Shown: one piece after another, positions 1-9,432 of the stretch
How the letters are laid out: each line of letters starts with the position of its first letter
Numbering within the stretch: the first letter of the stretch is position 1
Source: Flavobacterium luteolum
Lineage (GTDB): Bacteria; Bacteroidota; Bacteroidia; Flavobacteriales; Flavobacteriaceae
Direction of reading: 5' to 3'
Length of the DNA stretch: 64,000 nucleotides
Assembly (NCBI RefSeq): GCF_027111275.1
Contig: NZ_CP114286.1
Coordinates: 2,914,001-2,978,000, forward strand
The notes under the pieces: model-generated
What the model saw: only the letters and a program-made list of their open reading frames with translations
Databases searched by the model: none
Told to the model about the DNA's origin: nothing
Made by a program: the position numbers and the translations under genes

Positions 1-1294
1 AAAGACCAACATCAGCAGGATGTTTCTTAAATTCAATCATCCATTCGTGAGCGCCTTTTTCTTTATCATGCATAAAAATAGGAGCAACCGTATAATCGAT
101 AACTTCAGTTTGTGTTACTTGACAAGCTTTTGCAATCGCCTGATCGGTATTTTCTACCATTAATTCTTCGCCAAAAACATTGATATGATGTTTAGTTCGT
201 CCCGTTACTCTAATTCTGTATGGATTTAAAGAAGTAAAACGAACCGTGTCGCCAATTAAATAGCGCCACAAACCAGAATTTGTAGTAATAACAATAGCGT
301 AATTTTTATTCAATTCAACATCGGCCAAGCGAACTACTTTTTGGTTTGGAGATCCAAAAGTGTCCATCGGAATAAATTCGTAGAAAATTCCGTAATCCAG
401 CATCAATAATAAGTCACTTGAGTTATTCAAGTCTTGAATTGCAAAAAAGCCTTCAGAGGCATTGTATATTTCGTAATATCTAAAATCCTTGCTTGGTAAA
501 AGTTTTTTATACTGTTCTCTATAAGGAGAAAAACTTACACCTCCGTGAAAGTAAACTTCCAGATTTGGCCAAAGTTCCAGTAGACTCTGTTTTCCTGTAT
601 TCTCTAAAACTTTATTCATTAAAACTAGCATCCAAGAAGGAACTCCTGCAAAACTGGTTACGTTTTCGTTTTTAGTTTCATTGATAATAGCGGCAATTTT
701 CGTTTCCCATTCGCTCATTAGGGAGGTTTTGCTGCTTGGCGTACTGCTGAATTCAGCCCAAATAGGCATGTTTTCAATTAAAATAGCCGATAGATCACCG
801 AAGAAAGTATTGTTGTTTTCGTAAATCTGAGAGCTTCCTCCTAAACGGAGACTTTTTCCTAAAAACAATTCAGAATCTTCATTATTATTTAAATATAGAC
901 ACAAAAGATCTTTACTGCCTTTGTAATGGCAATCCTCCAAAGCCTCATTACTTACAGGAATAAATTTACTTTTTGCATTTGTAGTTCCGCTCGATTTGGC
1001 AAACCATTTAATAGGGCTTTCCCAAAAAACATTTTGTTCTCCCAAACGAGTACGTTCAATAAGTGGCTGTAATTCCTCGTAAGTTGCAATCGGAACTCTT
1101 TCAGCAAAGGTTTGATAGGAACTAATGGTAGAAAATTCATATTTTTTTCCAATAACTGTATTTTCAGATGCCGTCAATAAGTTATGCAATAATTCTTCCT
1201 GAACTTCATTTGGGTATTTTAAAAAAAGCTCTATTTGGTGAATCCTTTGTTTGAGGACCCAAGATGCAAACGAATTGATAATAGATAAAGGCAT
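1..1294 (-). CDS. GH3 auxin-responsive promoter family protein (partial, C-terminus outside window)
   Basis: The frame is open from an ATG at 1294 to the left edge of the window (about 431 residues), so the C-terminus is missing. GH3 proteins belong to the adenylate-forming superfamily and make acyl-amido conjugates in plants; the role of the bacterial members is not established. The translation shows the superfamily nucleotide-binding loop SSGTTNAKSK at residues 101-110 and later YNASEGFFAI, then RVTGRTKHHINVFGEELMVE, typical of GH3. It is divergent from the DUF2797 gene across a 241-base AT-rich spacer. Family call is firm; substrate is unknown. Confidence 0.88.
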   Translation of the reverse strand, partial: MPLSIINSFASWVLKQRIHQIELFLKYPNEVQEELLHNLLTASENTVIGKKYEFSTISSYQTFAERVPIATYEELQPLIERTRLGEQNVFWESPIKWFAKSSGTTNAKSKFIPVSNEALEDCHYKGSKDLLCLYLNNNEDSELFLGKSLRLGGSSQIYENNNTFFGDLSAILIENMPIWAEFSSTPSSKTSLMSEWETKIAAIINETKNENVTSFAGVPSWMLVLMNKVLENTGKQSLLELWPNLEVYFHGGVSFSPYREQYKKLLPSKDFRYYEIYNASEGFFAIQDLNNSSDLLLMLDYGIFYEFIPMDTFGSPNQKVVRLADVELNKNYAIVITTNSGLWRYLIGDTVRFTSLNPYRIRVTGRTKHHINVFGEELMVENTDQAIAKACQVTQTEVIDYTVAPIFMHDKEKGAHEWMIEFKKHPADVGL

Positions 1295-1535
1295 GAATCT
1301 GTTTTTTAGTTAACTAATTTTAGGTTTTAAATCTTACAATCTGTGCAAAACAAAAAACTTAAAATTTGAATATCGACAGACAAATAGTAACTTTGTCTTC
1401 ATATCAAAAATAATATTTTTTTGTAATAAACAATTCAATTTACGGTAAAGATTCTACCGAAAAAGTCGAATTTAACACAAAAAACTTTAAATCTTTTGAG
1501 AAGTCTAAATCAGCAATTATAAATAAAAAATACAA

Positions 1536-2330
1536 ATGCAATATCAAGGTGTACTGACAAAAATGCAAACTGAACTTGGGAGTCCAATTCAATATTATTT
1601 GGTTTTCGAGGATAGTTTCTTAAACATGAATCAATTATTAGATAAAGAAATTGAAATCAATTTTGTGGGTTGCCAATGTTTGAATTGCGGTAAAAAGAAA
1701 AAAATATACCGACAAGGTTTTTGTTATGAATGTTTTTATTCAAGTCCAGCAGTTGGAGATTGGATTATGAGGCCAGAATTGAGTACGGCACATTTGGGAA
1801 TTGCAGACAGGGATTTGGAATATGAATCTAAAGTTCAGCTACAACCGCACATTGTATATTTGGCTTCGGCATGCGAGATAAAAGTAGGTGTTACCCGTAA
1901 AACTCAAGTTCCTACCAGATGGATAGATCAAGGCGCTTCTCAAGCGATTGCCATTGTTGAGGTTCCAAACCGTTATTTGGCTGGAATTACAGAGGTGGCA
2001 TTAAAAGATCATTATACAGATAAAACCAATTGGAGAAAAATGCTTCAGAACTCTGTTGAGACTTTTGATCTGATTGCAGAAAAAGCCAAAATCGAAAGTT
2101 TAATTCCTGCAGAAGTCAAAGACTATTTTTACGCTCAAAAAAATGATGTTTACGAACTTCAATATCCAGTTTTAAGTTATCCTGCAAAAGTGAATAGTTT
2201 GAACTTGGATAAGACTCCTTCATTCACTGGAAAATTGACCGGAATTAAAGGTCAGTACCTATTATTTGAAAACGGAACAGTTTTTAATGTGCGTGGTTCC
2301 GAAGGTTATGTTGTCACAATAAACGTCTAG
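1536..2330 (+). CDS. DUF2797 domain-containing protein
   Basis: 264-residue protein of the DUF2797 family, of unknown function. A cysteine cluster near the N-terminus (C46, C48, C51, C63, C66, in CxxC pairs) suggests a zinc ribbon. The central part (ACEIKVGVTRKTQVPTRWID, about residue 113 on) is the most recognisable family block. No signal peptide or membrane segment is visible, so it is probably cytoplasmic. It stands alone, divergent from the GH3 gene and followed by a 255-base spacer. The start fits a Bacteroidota AT-rich leader without a Shine-Dalgarno sequence. Confidence 0.82.
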   Translation: MQYQGVLTKMQTELGSPIQYYLVFEDSFLNMNQLLDKEIEINFVGCQCLNCGKKKKIYRQGFCYECFYSSPAVGDWIMRPELSTAHLGIADRDLEYESKVQLQPHIVYLASACEIKVGVTRKTQVPTRWIDQGASQAIAIVEVPNRYLAGITEVALKDHYTDKTNWRKMLQNSVETFDLIAEKAKIESLIPAEVKDYFYAQKNDVYELQYPVLSYPAKVNSLNLDKTPSFTGKLTGIKGQYLLFENGTVFNVRGSEGYVVTINV

Positions 2331-2585
2331 GTTTATCGGGAAGTTGTCGATATTTTTCAGCTAACTGTCTATAAATTTGTTGATTACGTAATAATTTATT
2401 GTAAATTTATCTCGCTTCCAAAAGCAAAAAATGTGAATATTGATACATTTCGTTACAATTTTGTAACAAATGCTTATTGGAAGAATTTATTTTTAGAAGA
2501 TAAAAGAAATTAGATTTGAGACCTGCTCTTAATGCTAGTTTTCTAAAATTAAATTGAGATTTATAATCCGTAAATTATTCCATAA

Positions 2586-3668
2586 ATGAGTGTTTTAAAC
2601 AAAATAAACGTACACAGGCGCAGCATAATGCGGAACCTAACGAAGAATGTTGGAAAAGCAAATATGCAGGACGATTTTATTTTGGTCGATAAGAGCGAAA
2701 TCAAGAAAGTTTTAATCTGTAGGCCAAACGGAAGATTAGGGAATCTTTTATTGATTACCCCACTTGTACAAGAAGTGTCAGAAATGTTTCCAAATTGTAA
2801 AATTGATTTGTTTGTGAAAGGGACAGTAGCTCCTATTATTTTTGAAAATTACGATGTCGTTGATAAAATAATTCACTTGCCTAAAAAACCATTTAAAAGT
2901 TTAGTAGAATACTCAAAGGTTTGGATTTCATTAAAAAAAGCGCATTATGATTTAGCAATTAATGTGGACCAAAACTCTTCTTCCGGCCGACTGGCGGTTC
3001 AATTTTCAAATGCTAAATACAAGTTTTTCGGAGACTCAAATGAAGAACAAACAGAACAGAAGAAAGATTTTGACCACATTGCAAAGTATCCAGTATATAA
3101 TTTTCGAAATTATTTATCAAAACTGAGATTACCAACAAACAGTAATAAAATAGTTGCTCCAATAGACCTTAAATTATCGGCTTCTGAAATTGCAGAAGGA
3201 AGAAAGAAACTAAGAGAAGTAACAAACAACGATAAAAAAACGATTTGCATTTTTACCTACGCAACTGGAACAAAATGTCTTTCGGAAGAGTGGTGGGAAA
3301 AGTTTTATGCTCAACTTACTGCCGAATATAAAGACTACAATATTATTGAAATTCTGCCTGTAGAAAACGTTTCTCAAATCGGATTTAAAGCGCCATCATT
3401 TTATAGTAAAGATATACGAGAAATAGGATCTGTCATTGCAAATGCTGATTTGTTTATTGGTGCCGACAGCGGAATTATGCATTTATCAAGCGCTGTACAT
3501 ACACCAACAATTGGACTGTTTTCTGTTTCAAATTTGAAAAAATACGAGCCTTATGATAATTGTAGTATTGGTATAGACGTAAATCTCTACACGAAAAAGG
3601 AATATATAAAAACAATAAATTCTATTTTGAATAACGGTCGATTAAGTAGCTATTCAAAAGCAATATAA
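2586..3668 (+). CDS. Glycosyltransferase family 9 (heptosyltransferase-like)
   Basis: 360 residues. The N-terminal half begins VLICRPNGRLGNLLLITPLVQEV (about residue 41), the GT9 sugar-acceptor Rossmann strand and loop. The C-terminal half carries the nucleotide-sugar signature ADLFIGADSGIMHLSSAVHT followed by PTIGLFSVSN. GT9 enzymes add heptose or related sugars in lipopolysaccharide assembly at the inner face of the inner membrane; the donor here cannot be told. The first 25-30 residues precede the conserved core, so an internal ATG (residue 15 or 27) is possible as the true start. It is followed directly by a strong terminator, so it is probably monocistronic. Confidence 0.85.
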   Translation: MSVLNKINVHRRSIMRNLTKNVGKANMQDDFILVDKSEIKKVLICRPNGRLGNLLLITPLVQEVSEMFPNCKIDLFVKGTVAPIIFENYDVVDKIIHLPKKPFKSLVEYSKVWISLKKAHYDLAINVDQNSSSGRLAVQFSNAKYKFFGDSNEEQTEQKKDFDHIAKYPVYNFRNYLSKLRLPTNSNKIVAPIDLKLSASEIAEGRKKLREVTNNDKKTICIFTYATGTKCLSEEWWEKFYAQLTAEYKDYNIIEILPVENVSQIGFKAPSFYSKDIREIGSVIANADLFIGADSGIMHLSSAVHTPTIGLFSVSNLKKYEPYDNCSIGIDVNLYTKKEYIKTINSILNNGRLSSYSKAI

Positions 3669-3670
3669 AA

Positions 3671-3706
3671 ACAAAAAATCCTGTTCATTCGAACAGGATT
3701 TTTTGT
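3671..3706 (+). terminator. Rho-independent terminator after the GT9 gene
   Basis: Perfect 16-bp stem (3671-3686 with 3691-3706) around a 4-base loop, core ATCCTGTTC/GAACAGGAT, with T-rich 3' arm. It starts 2 bases past the stop codon and is A/T-flanked on both sides, so it can also work in the other orientation. Confidence 0.85.
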
Positions 3707-3713
3707 TTTTTAA

Positions 3714-3797
3714 GATGCTAAGGTTCTAAGGTGCTGAGGTTCTAAGTTTTTCTTTTTTAACTTTAGAAAAGCTCAGCACCTTAGCATCTCAGGACCT
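3714..3797. repeat. Dispersed inverted repeat, GGTTCTAAGGTGCTGAGG type
   Basis: Two inverted arms are seen: AAGATGCTAAGGTTCTAAGGTGCTGAG at the left and its imperfect complement CTCAGCACCTTAGCATCTC at about 3772-3790. It lies between convergent genes (GT9 and the AsmA-like gene). A looser relative is present around 28885-28960. It is most likely a non-coding, hairpin-forming repeat. Confidence 0.65.
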
Positions 3798-3799
3798 TT

Positions 3800-6403
3800 T
3801 TAAGGATTCTTTTTCTTAAACAATCCGTTCAATAAATCACTTGCTTTTTTAGTTACTTCTTGAGTTTTCTGCTCTTTTTCAGTTTTAGCAGCTTGAGTTG
3901 TATCTTTTGCTTTAGTGTTTTTATTTATCAAATCAGTAAGTGCTGAGGTTCCTTTTTGAGTCAGTTTTTCTTTCTGCTGATTTACCAATTGTGTTGTCAA
4001 ATTGCTCACAGCAGTTTTCATATCGGTACTGATTTTAGGATTTGAGAAATTACCTGTCAAAGAAGCATTGATTGGAATATTATCTAGTTTTGCAGCATCT
4101 GCAGGAGACATTTTTGCAATTAAGTTGTTAGCTTCGGTTCCCAAATATTTAGCAGGAACATCAAATTTTAGAGTATAATTCATAGTTTGATCGAAACCAT
4201 GAGTTCCTCCAACCGTTACTTTAATATCTTGATATTTAATATCAAAAGGTTTAACATTTACTTTTCCGTTATCAAAAGTTAAAGCAGCTTTAATATCATT
4301 CAGGTTCACTTTATTTAAATCAAGAAACTTAACATTAGAACTTAATGCAGTAAGTAAAGTAGAGTTACTCGAGTTTACTGTAGTAGACAGTAATTGGCCA
4401 ATTAAATCTCCTGAAATTGATTTAAGATCTGGAGTCAATTCTTTTGCATCCAAATTACCATTCAGTTTGATTGTTGAATTCAGTTTCCCGTTAATGATTC
4501 CAGCAATAGGCGCAATTTTTTTCATCATATCCAACTGCGTAAATGTCTGTGCAATATCAACTTGATTAAAACCTAAATTCATATCAAAAGTTGGCACTTT
4601 TTCTTTTGTAGAAACTGCTCCGTTAAGACCAATTGATCCTCCGAAAATATTTGTTTTAAAGTTTTCAAGAGTTGCTTTTTCATCTTTAATAAGCAGTCTT
4701 CCAGAAACATCTTTAAGTTTTAGATTATCATATAAAACCGTAGTCGCTTTTGCATTCAATGTACAATTCAAGAAAGCAGGAATCTTCATTGCATCGGCTG
4801 GTTTTGCAGGAGTTTTTGTTTCTTCTTTTGCAGGTTCGCCAGCAGTCATGAAATCGTCAACAGCCAATTGGTTTGAGCTCATATTGAAGTTTCCTTTCAG
4901 CTCTTGTTTCTTAAACATAAAGCCATAGAAATTCTCTAAAACTCCGTTAATGCTAATATCACTTTTTCCAGTCGTAGCATCAAATTGTTTTAAGTTAATT
5001 TTGCTCGGATTAAATTCAACCATCGCTGTGCTAATGTTCATCGATTTGTTGTTTTCGTCAGTATATTTAAATCCTGACAAGCTCATTGTACCAGCATTTT
5101 TGATATTTTGGTATTGGCTTTTTTCTACAGAAGCCATATCAAAATTGGTAGTAACATCAGCTTTTAAAATACCAGCCAAAGGTTTATCCATTTTGATTGG
5201 ATATGCTTTTGAAAGATTAGCCAAGTTGATCGTTCCTTTTAAAGCCGCATCGATAATAGGATTTACCGTTATGTCTTTAATATTCGCTTTAGCGTTAAAA
5301 ACATCCTGATCAATTCTAAAAGATAACTTATCTAGGTTGACATAAGTATCATTTAAAATTCCAGTTTCGTTAATGATTTTTGTATCAATTACAATATTTT
5401 GAACCGATTTTGGAAGGTTAGGATATTGGAAAGAGGCATTGTTAGATGCAATTTCAACATTAAATTTCGGAACTGTTGTATCTGTAAGTTCTCCTTTTGC
5501 AAAACCGTTTACTGTAAAATCTCCAGTAGTTTTTACTCCGTCTAAACCTGCAGCATAAGCCGAAGGAATTAAACCTAAGAAATTGGTAAAAGAAGAAGTT
5601 GGAGTTTTAAACTTTAAATCGTAAATCTGCGCTTTCTCTGCCATTTGAATGAATCCATCAAACTCTAAAGGCAATTGATTGATTAAAGCTTTATTCTCTT
5701 TAAAAGTATATTTGCTTTTCTCTAAATCAATTCCAAGAACAGCGTCAAGAGTTAGTTTCACATTTTTCATGTAATTTATTTTATCCATGTCTAATGAAAC
5801 TTTTGCAGTAGATTTTGTAGTTAAATCTAGCTTCGAATTGGTGAAATCTCCAGTTCCTTCGTGGTTTAAACTGTCAATTACCATTTTAATTTTAGAACCT
5901 TGATCGATGTATCTAAAAGTAAAATTTTCGATTTTATAGTTTTGAATTTTCAATGCAAGAGGTTTGCTTGCTTCGTCTTTCTTATCTTCTTTTTTGTCTT
6001 TTAAAGCAATATCGAAGTTTCCAACACCATCTTTATTAAAAATAATGTTTACTAATCCGTTGGTAGAACTAATTCCCTGAATGCTTAAAGGCTCTTCTTT
6101 TCCTTTGAAAAGTTCTTTAATACTCATTTTTAAATTCAATTCTCCAAGAGAAACCAAAGTGTCACCTTCAAAAGGAGCTTTGTTAATGATAACTAATTTC
6201 TCGATTCCAACTGTTGCGTTTGGAAAATTCTTAAATAAACTTAAATCGGCATCTGTAAAACTTACTTTGGCATCAACACTTTCGTTGATGGCTTCGACGA
6301 TTTTTGACTTGATCTGGTCTTTAAACAAAAATGGAATGGCAAATAATGCAGCAACAAATACCACAAGAACTATGGCACTTATTTTTAAAACTTTTTTTAG
6401 CAT
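3800..6403 (-). CDS. AsmA family protein
   Basis: 867-residue protein with one N-terminal membrane anchor (about residues 5-27) and a long beta-rich periplasmic body. The segment after the anchor (SVDAKVSFTDADLSLFKNFP, then LGELNLKMSIKELF) is the AsmA N-terminal pattern. The last third (FDNGKVNVKPFDIKYQDI) is the AsmA-like C-terminal region, followed by a Lys/Thr/Gln-rich tail. AsmA-like proteins are thought to form hydrophobic grooves that carry phospholipids towards the outer membrane; that role here is inferred from the family. A promoter element lies upstream at 6445-6452. Confidence 0.85.
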   Translation of the reverse strand: MLKKVLKISAIVLVVFVAALFAIPFLFKDQIKSKIVEAINESVDAKVSFTDADLSLFKNFPNATVGIEKLVIINKAPFEGDTLVSLGELNLKMSIKELFKGKEEPLSIQGISSTNGLVNIIFNKDGVGNFDIALKDKKEDKKDEASKPLALKIQNYKIENFTFRYIDQGSKIKMVIDSLNHEGTGDFTNSKLDLTTKSTAKVSLDMDKINYMKNVKLTLDAVLGIDLEKSKYTFKENKALINQLPLEFDGFIQMAEKAQIYDLKFKTPTSSFTNFLGLIPSAYAAGLDGVKTTGDFTVNGFAKGELTDTTVPKFNVEIASNNASFQYPNLPKSVQNIVIDTKIINETGILNDTYVNLDKLSFRIDQDVFNAKANIKDITVNPIIDAALKGTINLANLSKAYPIKMDKPLAGILKADVTTNFDMASVEKSQYQNIKNAGTMSLSGFKYTDENNKSMNISTAMVEFNPSKINLKQFDATTGKSDISINGVLENFYGFMFKKQELKGNFNMSSNQLAVDDFMTAGEPAKEETKTPAKPADAMKIPAFLNCTLNAKATTVLYDNLKLKDVSGRLLIKDEKATLENFKTNIFGGSIGLNGAVSTKEKVPTFDMNLGFNQVDIAQTFTQLDMMKKIAPIAGIINGKLNSTIKLNGNLDAKELTPDLKSISGDLIGQLLSTTVNSSNSTLLTALSSNVKFLDLNKVNLNDIKAALTFDNGKVNVKPFDIKYQDIKVTVGGTHGFDQTMNYTLKFDVPAKYLGTEANNLIAKMSPADAAKLDNIPINASLTGNFSNPKISTDMKTAVSNLTTQLVNQQKEKLTQKGTSALTDLINKNTKAKDTTQAAKTEKEQKTQEVTKKASDLLNGLFKKKNP

Positions 6404-6444
6404 ATAAATAGATTTGAGGGTTTACATCTTAAAATCGACTCCTG

Positions 6445-6452
6445 CAAAAATA
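6445..6452 (-). promoter_or_regulatory. Bacteroidota -7 element upstream of the AsmA-like gene
   Basis: On the minus strand the bases read TATTTTTG, matching TAnnTTTG, 42 bases before the ATG. No convincing -33 TTG is seen at the usual distance. Confidence 0.5.
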
Positions 6453-6521
6453 GCTTTTTTTACTAGAGTTTGAAGATAAAGTTTTCTTAATTATGTAAGA
6501 AAATTATTAAAATTGTTAAAT

Positions 6522-6562
6522 AAAAAAATCCGTTGAGAACTATTTTCAAAACGGATTTTTTA
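6522..6562 (-). terminator. Terminator of the sppA-hydrolase operon
   Basis: Stem AAAAAATCCGTT (6523-6534) with AACGGATTTTTT (6550-6561) downstream of the hydrolase stop on the minus strand; a run of T follows on that strand. Confidence 0.75.
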
Positions 6563-6576
6563 GGGTGTTTATTTTA

Positions 6577-7524
6577 TTATTTCTGAATAAATGAAACTAT
6601 TTTTTCAACTAGGACTTCAGAAATAGGAAGTGTTTCATTATTGTAACTGGCTAAATTATCTTCCTGATTGCCATCAATAATCTTCATAATATGATTCATC
6701 TTATCAATAATCTGCAAATCTGCATTTTTATTGGTTTGCTTTAAATTTTCGGCATCTTTTACAGCAATCTGAATGTCATTATTTCCTTGTACAATTAAAA
6801 TAGGAATTGTAAGTTTTTGTATTTCGGTCTGCGGATTGTATTTGAACCACGAAATCAGATAAGGCTGAACGCTTGGCCTGAAAAGAGAATTCAGCATTGG
6901 GTCGACTTTTTTCACCTCAAATCCGTTTTTTAAACTATCAATAATTGGAAAAGTCATATCATTAAGCTGTTTCATTGACTTTGCACCAATTTGTGTCTTT
7001 AAAATCTGATCTGCCGGTTCGCCTGCGCCTGCGATCGAAATAAATTTGTCTGCTTTTCCACTGGCAACCATTCCAATTAAAGAACCTTCACTATGGCCGA
7101 TTATAATTATTTTAGAAAAACGTTTGTCTTGTTTTAAATAATTAATCCAGCTTTTTGCATCTTGAATGTAGTTTTCAAATACCAGACTGCTTTCAGATCC
7201 ACCGGCAGCTTTACTTTCTCCGATTGCTCTTTTGTCGTATCGTAAAGATGCAATTCCGTTTTTTGCTAAAGCTTCTGCCAGCATTTTTAAAGAATTGTTT
7301 TTCATCATCGGATTATTCCCGTTTCGGTCAGTTGGGCCAGAACCGGCAATGATTAAAGCAACTGGAAATTTTTTGGTCAAATCTGGTGTTGTTAGCGTAC
7401 CAAAAATCTGATCATTATTTATCTTTAAGATCGCTGGTGTTTCCTTAAACGTGATTTCTTTTTTGGTTTGGGCGTTTAGGAAACTCCAAAACAAAACGGT
7501 TAGAAAAAGAATTACTTTGTTCAT
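6577..7524 (-). CDS. Alpha/beta hydrolase, exported
   Basis: 315 residues with a signal peptide (residues 1-18, ending LNAQ). It is a serine hydrolase: nucleophile Ser145 in the elbow GHSEG, oxyanion-side motif GSGPTDRNGNN at about 61-71, a D residue in QGNNDIQI and a C-terminal His in MNHIMK. This resembles the exported esterase/dipeptidyl-peptidase-like group seen widely in Bacteroidota. The substrate is unknown. It lies 12 bases after sppA on the same strand, so the two are likely cotranscribed and both act in the periplasm. Confidence 0.85.
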   Translation of the reverse strand: MNKVILFLTVLFWSFLNAQTKKEITFKETPAILKINNDQIFGTLTTPDLTKKFPVALIIAGSGPTDRNGNNPMMKNNSLKMLAEALAKNGIASLRYDKRAIGESKAAGGSESSLVFENYIQDAKSWINYLKQDKRFSKIIIIGHSEGSLIGMVASGKADKFISIAGAGEPADQILKTQIGAKSMKQLNDMTFPIIDSLKNGFEVKKVDPMLNSLFRPSVQPYLISWFKYNPQTEIQKLTIPILIVQGNNDIQIAVKDAENLKQTNKNADLQIIDKMNHIMKIIDGNQEDNLASYNNETLPISEVLVEKIVSFIQK

Positions 7525-7536
7525 CTGTTAATTCAA

Positions 7537-9294
7537 TTAATAAATGTTGATTCCGTAAGGTAATATCGCTTGCACTCCTTTTTGTTTTTGGAATTTCTTT
7601 ACCTGTTCAATAAGAAGATAGTTTTCTTCTCCGATTTCTTCTTTAATGAAAGCTTCTTTCGATTTTGCAAAAGGAAGATTGCCCAATAGATCGTTTAACG
7701 TTTTCTCGTATTCAGGATAATTCTGAGTACTGTATTTTTTTACTTTAGCGATTTTGGCAGCTTCAGCAATCGCATCATTTAGTCCTCCAATTTTATCCAC
7801 TAAGCCAATTTTTAAAGCTTCAGTTCCAGACCAAACCCTTCCTTGAGCAATAGAATCTACTTGTGCAAAAGTCATTTTACGGCCTTCAGCAACATGGGTT
7901 ACAAAAGTGTTATAGATTTTTTCAACGCCTTCTAAGGTAAAAGCCTTAAACTTTTCATCAACTGGTAAAAACGGACTGTAATTTGCAGAATTCTCGTGTG
8001 TTTTAACCTGCTCAGAATTGATTCCTAATTTATTAGCCAATGGACTAAAATTTGGCAGCATTCCGAAAACCCCAATAGATCCTGTAATCGTATTGTTTTC
8101 GGCAAATATTTTATTAGCGTTACAGGCAATATAATAACCGCCAGAAGCAGCATAATTACCCATAGAAACGACAACTGGTTTAACTTTTTTGGTGATTTCG
8201 ATTTCTCTCCAAATTAGATCCGAAGTCAAAGCGCTTCCGCCAGGACTGTCAATTCTAAGTACGATAGCTTTAACATCATCATTTTTTCTAGCTTCCTGAA
8301 GAGAACGTCTCATAGAACCTTCTCCAATAGTATTTACATCACCTTCGCCGCTTCCAATTTCGCCTTGAGCGTAAATAATAGCAATTTGATATGTTGCTGT
8401 ATTTGATAATGCTGTCGTTACGTGATTTTGAGTATAATCTGAGATCGAAATTTTATTGTAATCTTCGTCTTTGTCTACTTTCAGGGCTTTTCTAATAGCA
8501 TCATGATAAACATCTTCATAAGCAATAATATCAACCAAATGCTGTTGTTTCGCCATTTCTGGAGTTCTTGCCAAAAGTCCGTTTGCAATTTCGTTTAATT
8601 TAGGCAACGGAATATTTCTGCTTTTTGAAATATCAGCAGAAACGGTAGACCAAATAGAATTTAAAAGTGCAGTGATTTGTTCTCTATTGGCATCGCTCAT
8701 TTTATTTTCTAAGAAAGGTTCAACGGCACTTTTATATTTTCCGTGGCGAATGACTTCCATGTGAATTCCTGATTTATCCTGAAAATCTTTAAAAAACATA
8801 ATTTCAGAAGAAAGACCTTTAAAATCGAGATCTCCCGCTGGATTTATATAAATAGTGTTGGCAACAGAATTTAAATAATATTCTTTTTGCGAATAAGTAT
8901 TAGCATATGCCCAAACAAACTTCCCTGATTTTTTAAAACTTTCTAATGCATTTCTTAAGTCTTTGTATTGTGCAAGACCAAGAGAAGATTCATCGTTTAA
9001 AATCGAAATACCTTTAATATTGTCGTCTGTTTTTGCAGCTTCAATTGCATTGATAACATCGGTCAAGCCAATGCCTTTTTTGTCCGAAAAGACAGTTACC
9101 CAAGGATCTTTATATTTTCCTGCGTAATCGTTTTTAATTTCTTTTAGATTGAATTCAATAACAGAATCTGACTTGACAGAAACGGAGTCGTCTCCACCAA
9201 AAATGGCTCCAATAAAGATCACTCCAAAAAAGAAGAGCATAATAAATACAAAAATGCCAATAACTGTGGCAATTACATTTCCTAAAAACTTCAT
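7537..9294 (-). CDS. sppA: Signal peptide peptidase SppA, 67-kDa type
   Basis: 585-residue membrane-bound serine protease that degrades cleaved signal peptides. One N-terminal membrane segment (about residues 7-32) is followed by two tandem S49 domains. The Ser/Lys dyad is visible: Lys188 in GKYKSAVEPF (N-terminal domain) and Ser384 in NYAASGGYYIA (C-terminal domain), plus the DSPGGS loop at 349-354. Length and dyad arrangement match the long (E. coli-like) form. It is first in a two-gene operon with the exported hydrolase and divergent from the folK fusion. Confidence 0.95.
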   Translation of the reverse strand: MKFLGNVIATVIGIFVFIMLFFFGVIFIGAIFGGDDSVSVKSDSVIEFNLKEIKNDYAGKYKDPWVTVFSDKKGIGLTDVINAIEAAKTDDNIKGISILNDESSLGLAQYKDLRNALESFKKSGKFVWAYANTYSQKEYYLNSVANTIYINPAGDLDFKGLSSEIMFFKDFQDKSGIHMEVIRHGKYKSAVEPFLENKMSDANREQITALLNSIWSTVSADISKSRNIPLPKLNEIANGLLARTPEMAKQQHLVDIIAYEDVYHDAIRKALKVDKDEDYNKISISDYTQNHVTTALSNTATYQIAIIYAQGEIGSGEGDVNTIGEGSMRRSLQEARKNDDVKAIVLRIDSPGGSALTSDLIWREIEITKKVKPVVVSMGNYAASGGYYIACNANKIFAENNTITGSIGVFGMLPNFSPLANKLGINSEQVKTHENSANYSPFLPVDEKFKAFTLEGVEKIYNTFVTHVAEGRKMTFAQVDSIAQGRVWSGTEALKIGLVDKIGGLNDAIAEAAKIAKVKKYSTQNYPEYEKTLNDLLGNLPFAKSKEAFIKEEIGEENYLLIEQVKKFQKQKGVQAILPYGINIY

Positions 9295-9432
9295 ATGTAT
9301 ATTTTTTTAATAAGTAGCGAAAAAGAGTAAAATGTTACAAATTAGACTTCTAAATTATGAATAAGATTTGAGACGTCGTTTCACAAATATATTGGTTAAT
9401 TCTAAAATAGTTTTAGTTAATTTGCATTAATT

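Noticed and set aside
4950..5309. Plus-strand open frame inside the AsmA-like gene
   Set aside because: Shadow of the AsmA coding region on the opposite strand, with hydrophobic composition caused by reverse-complement coding. No independent support. The same reasoning removes the other antisense and out-of-frame open stretches over mutS, gpmI, map and pruA.
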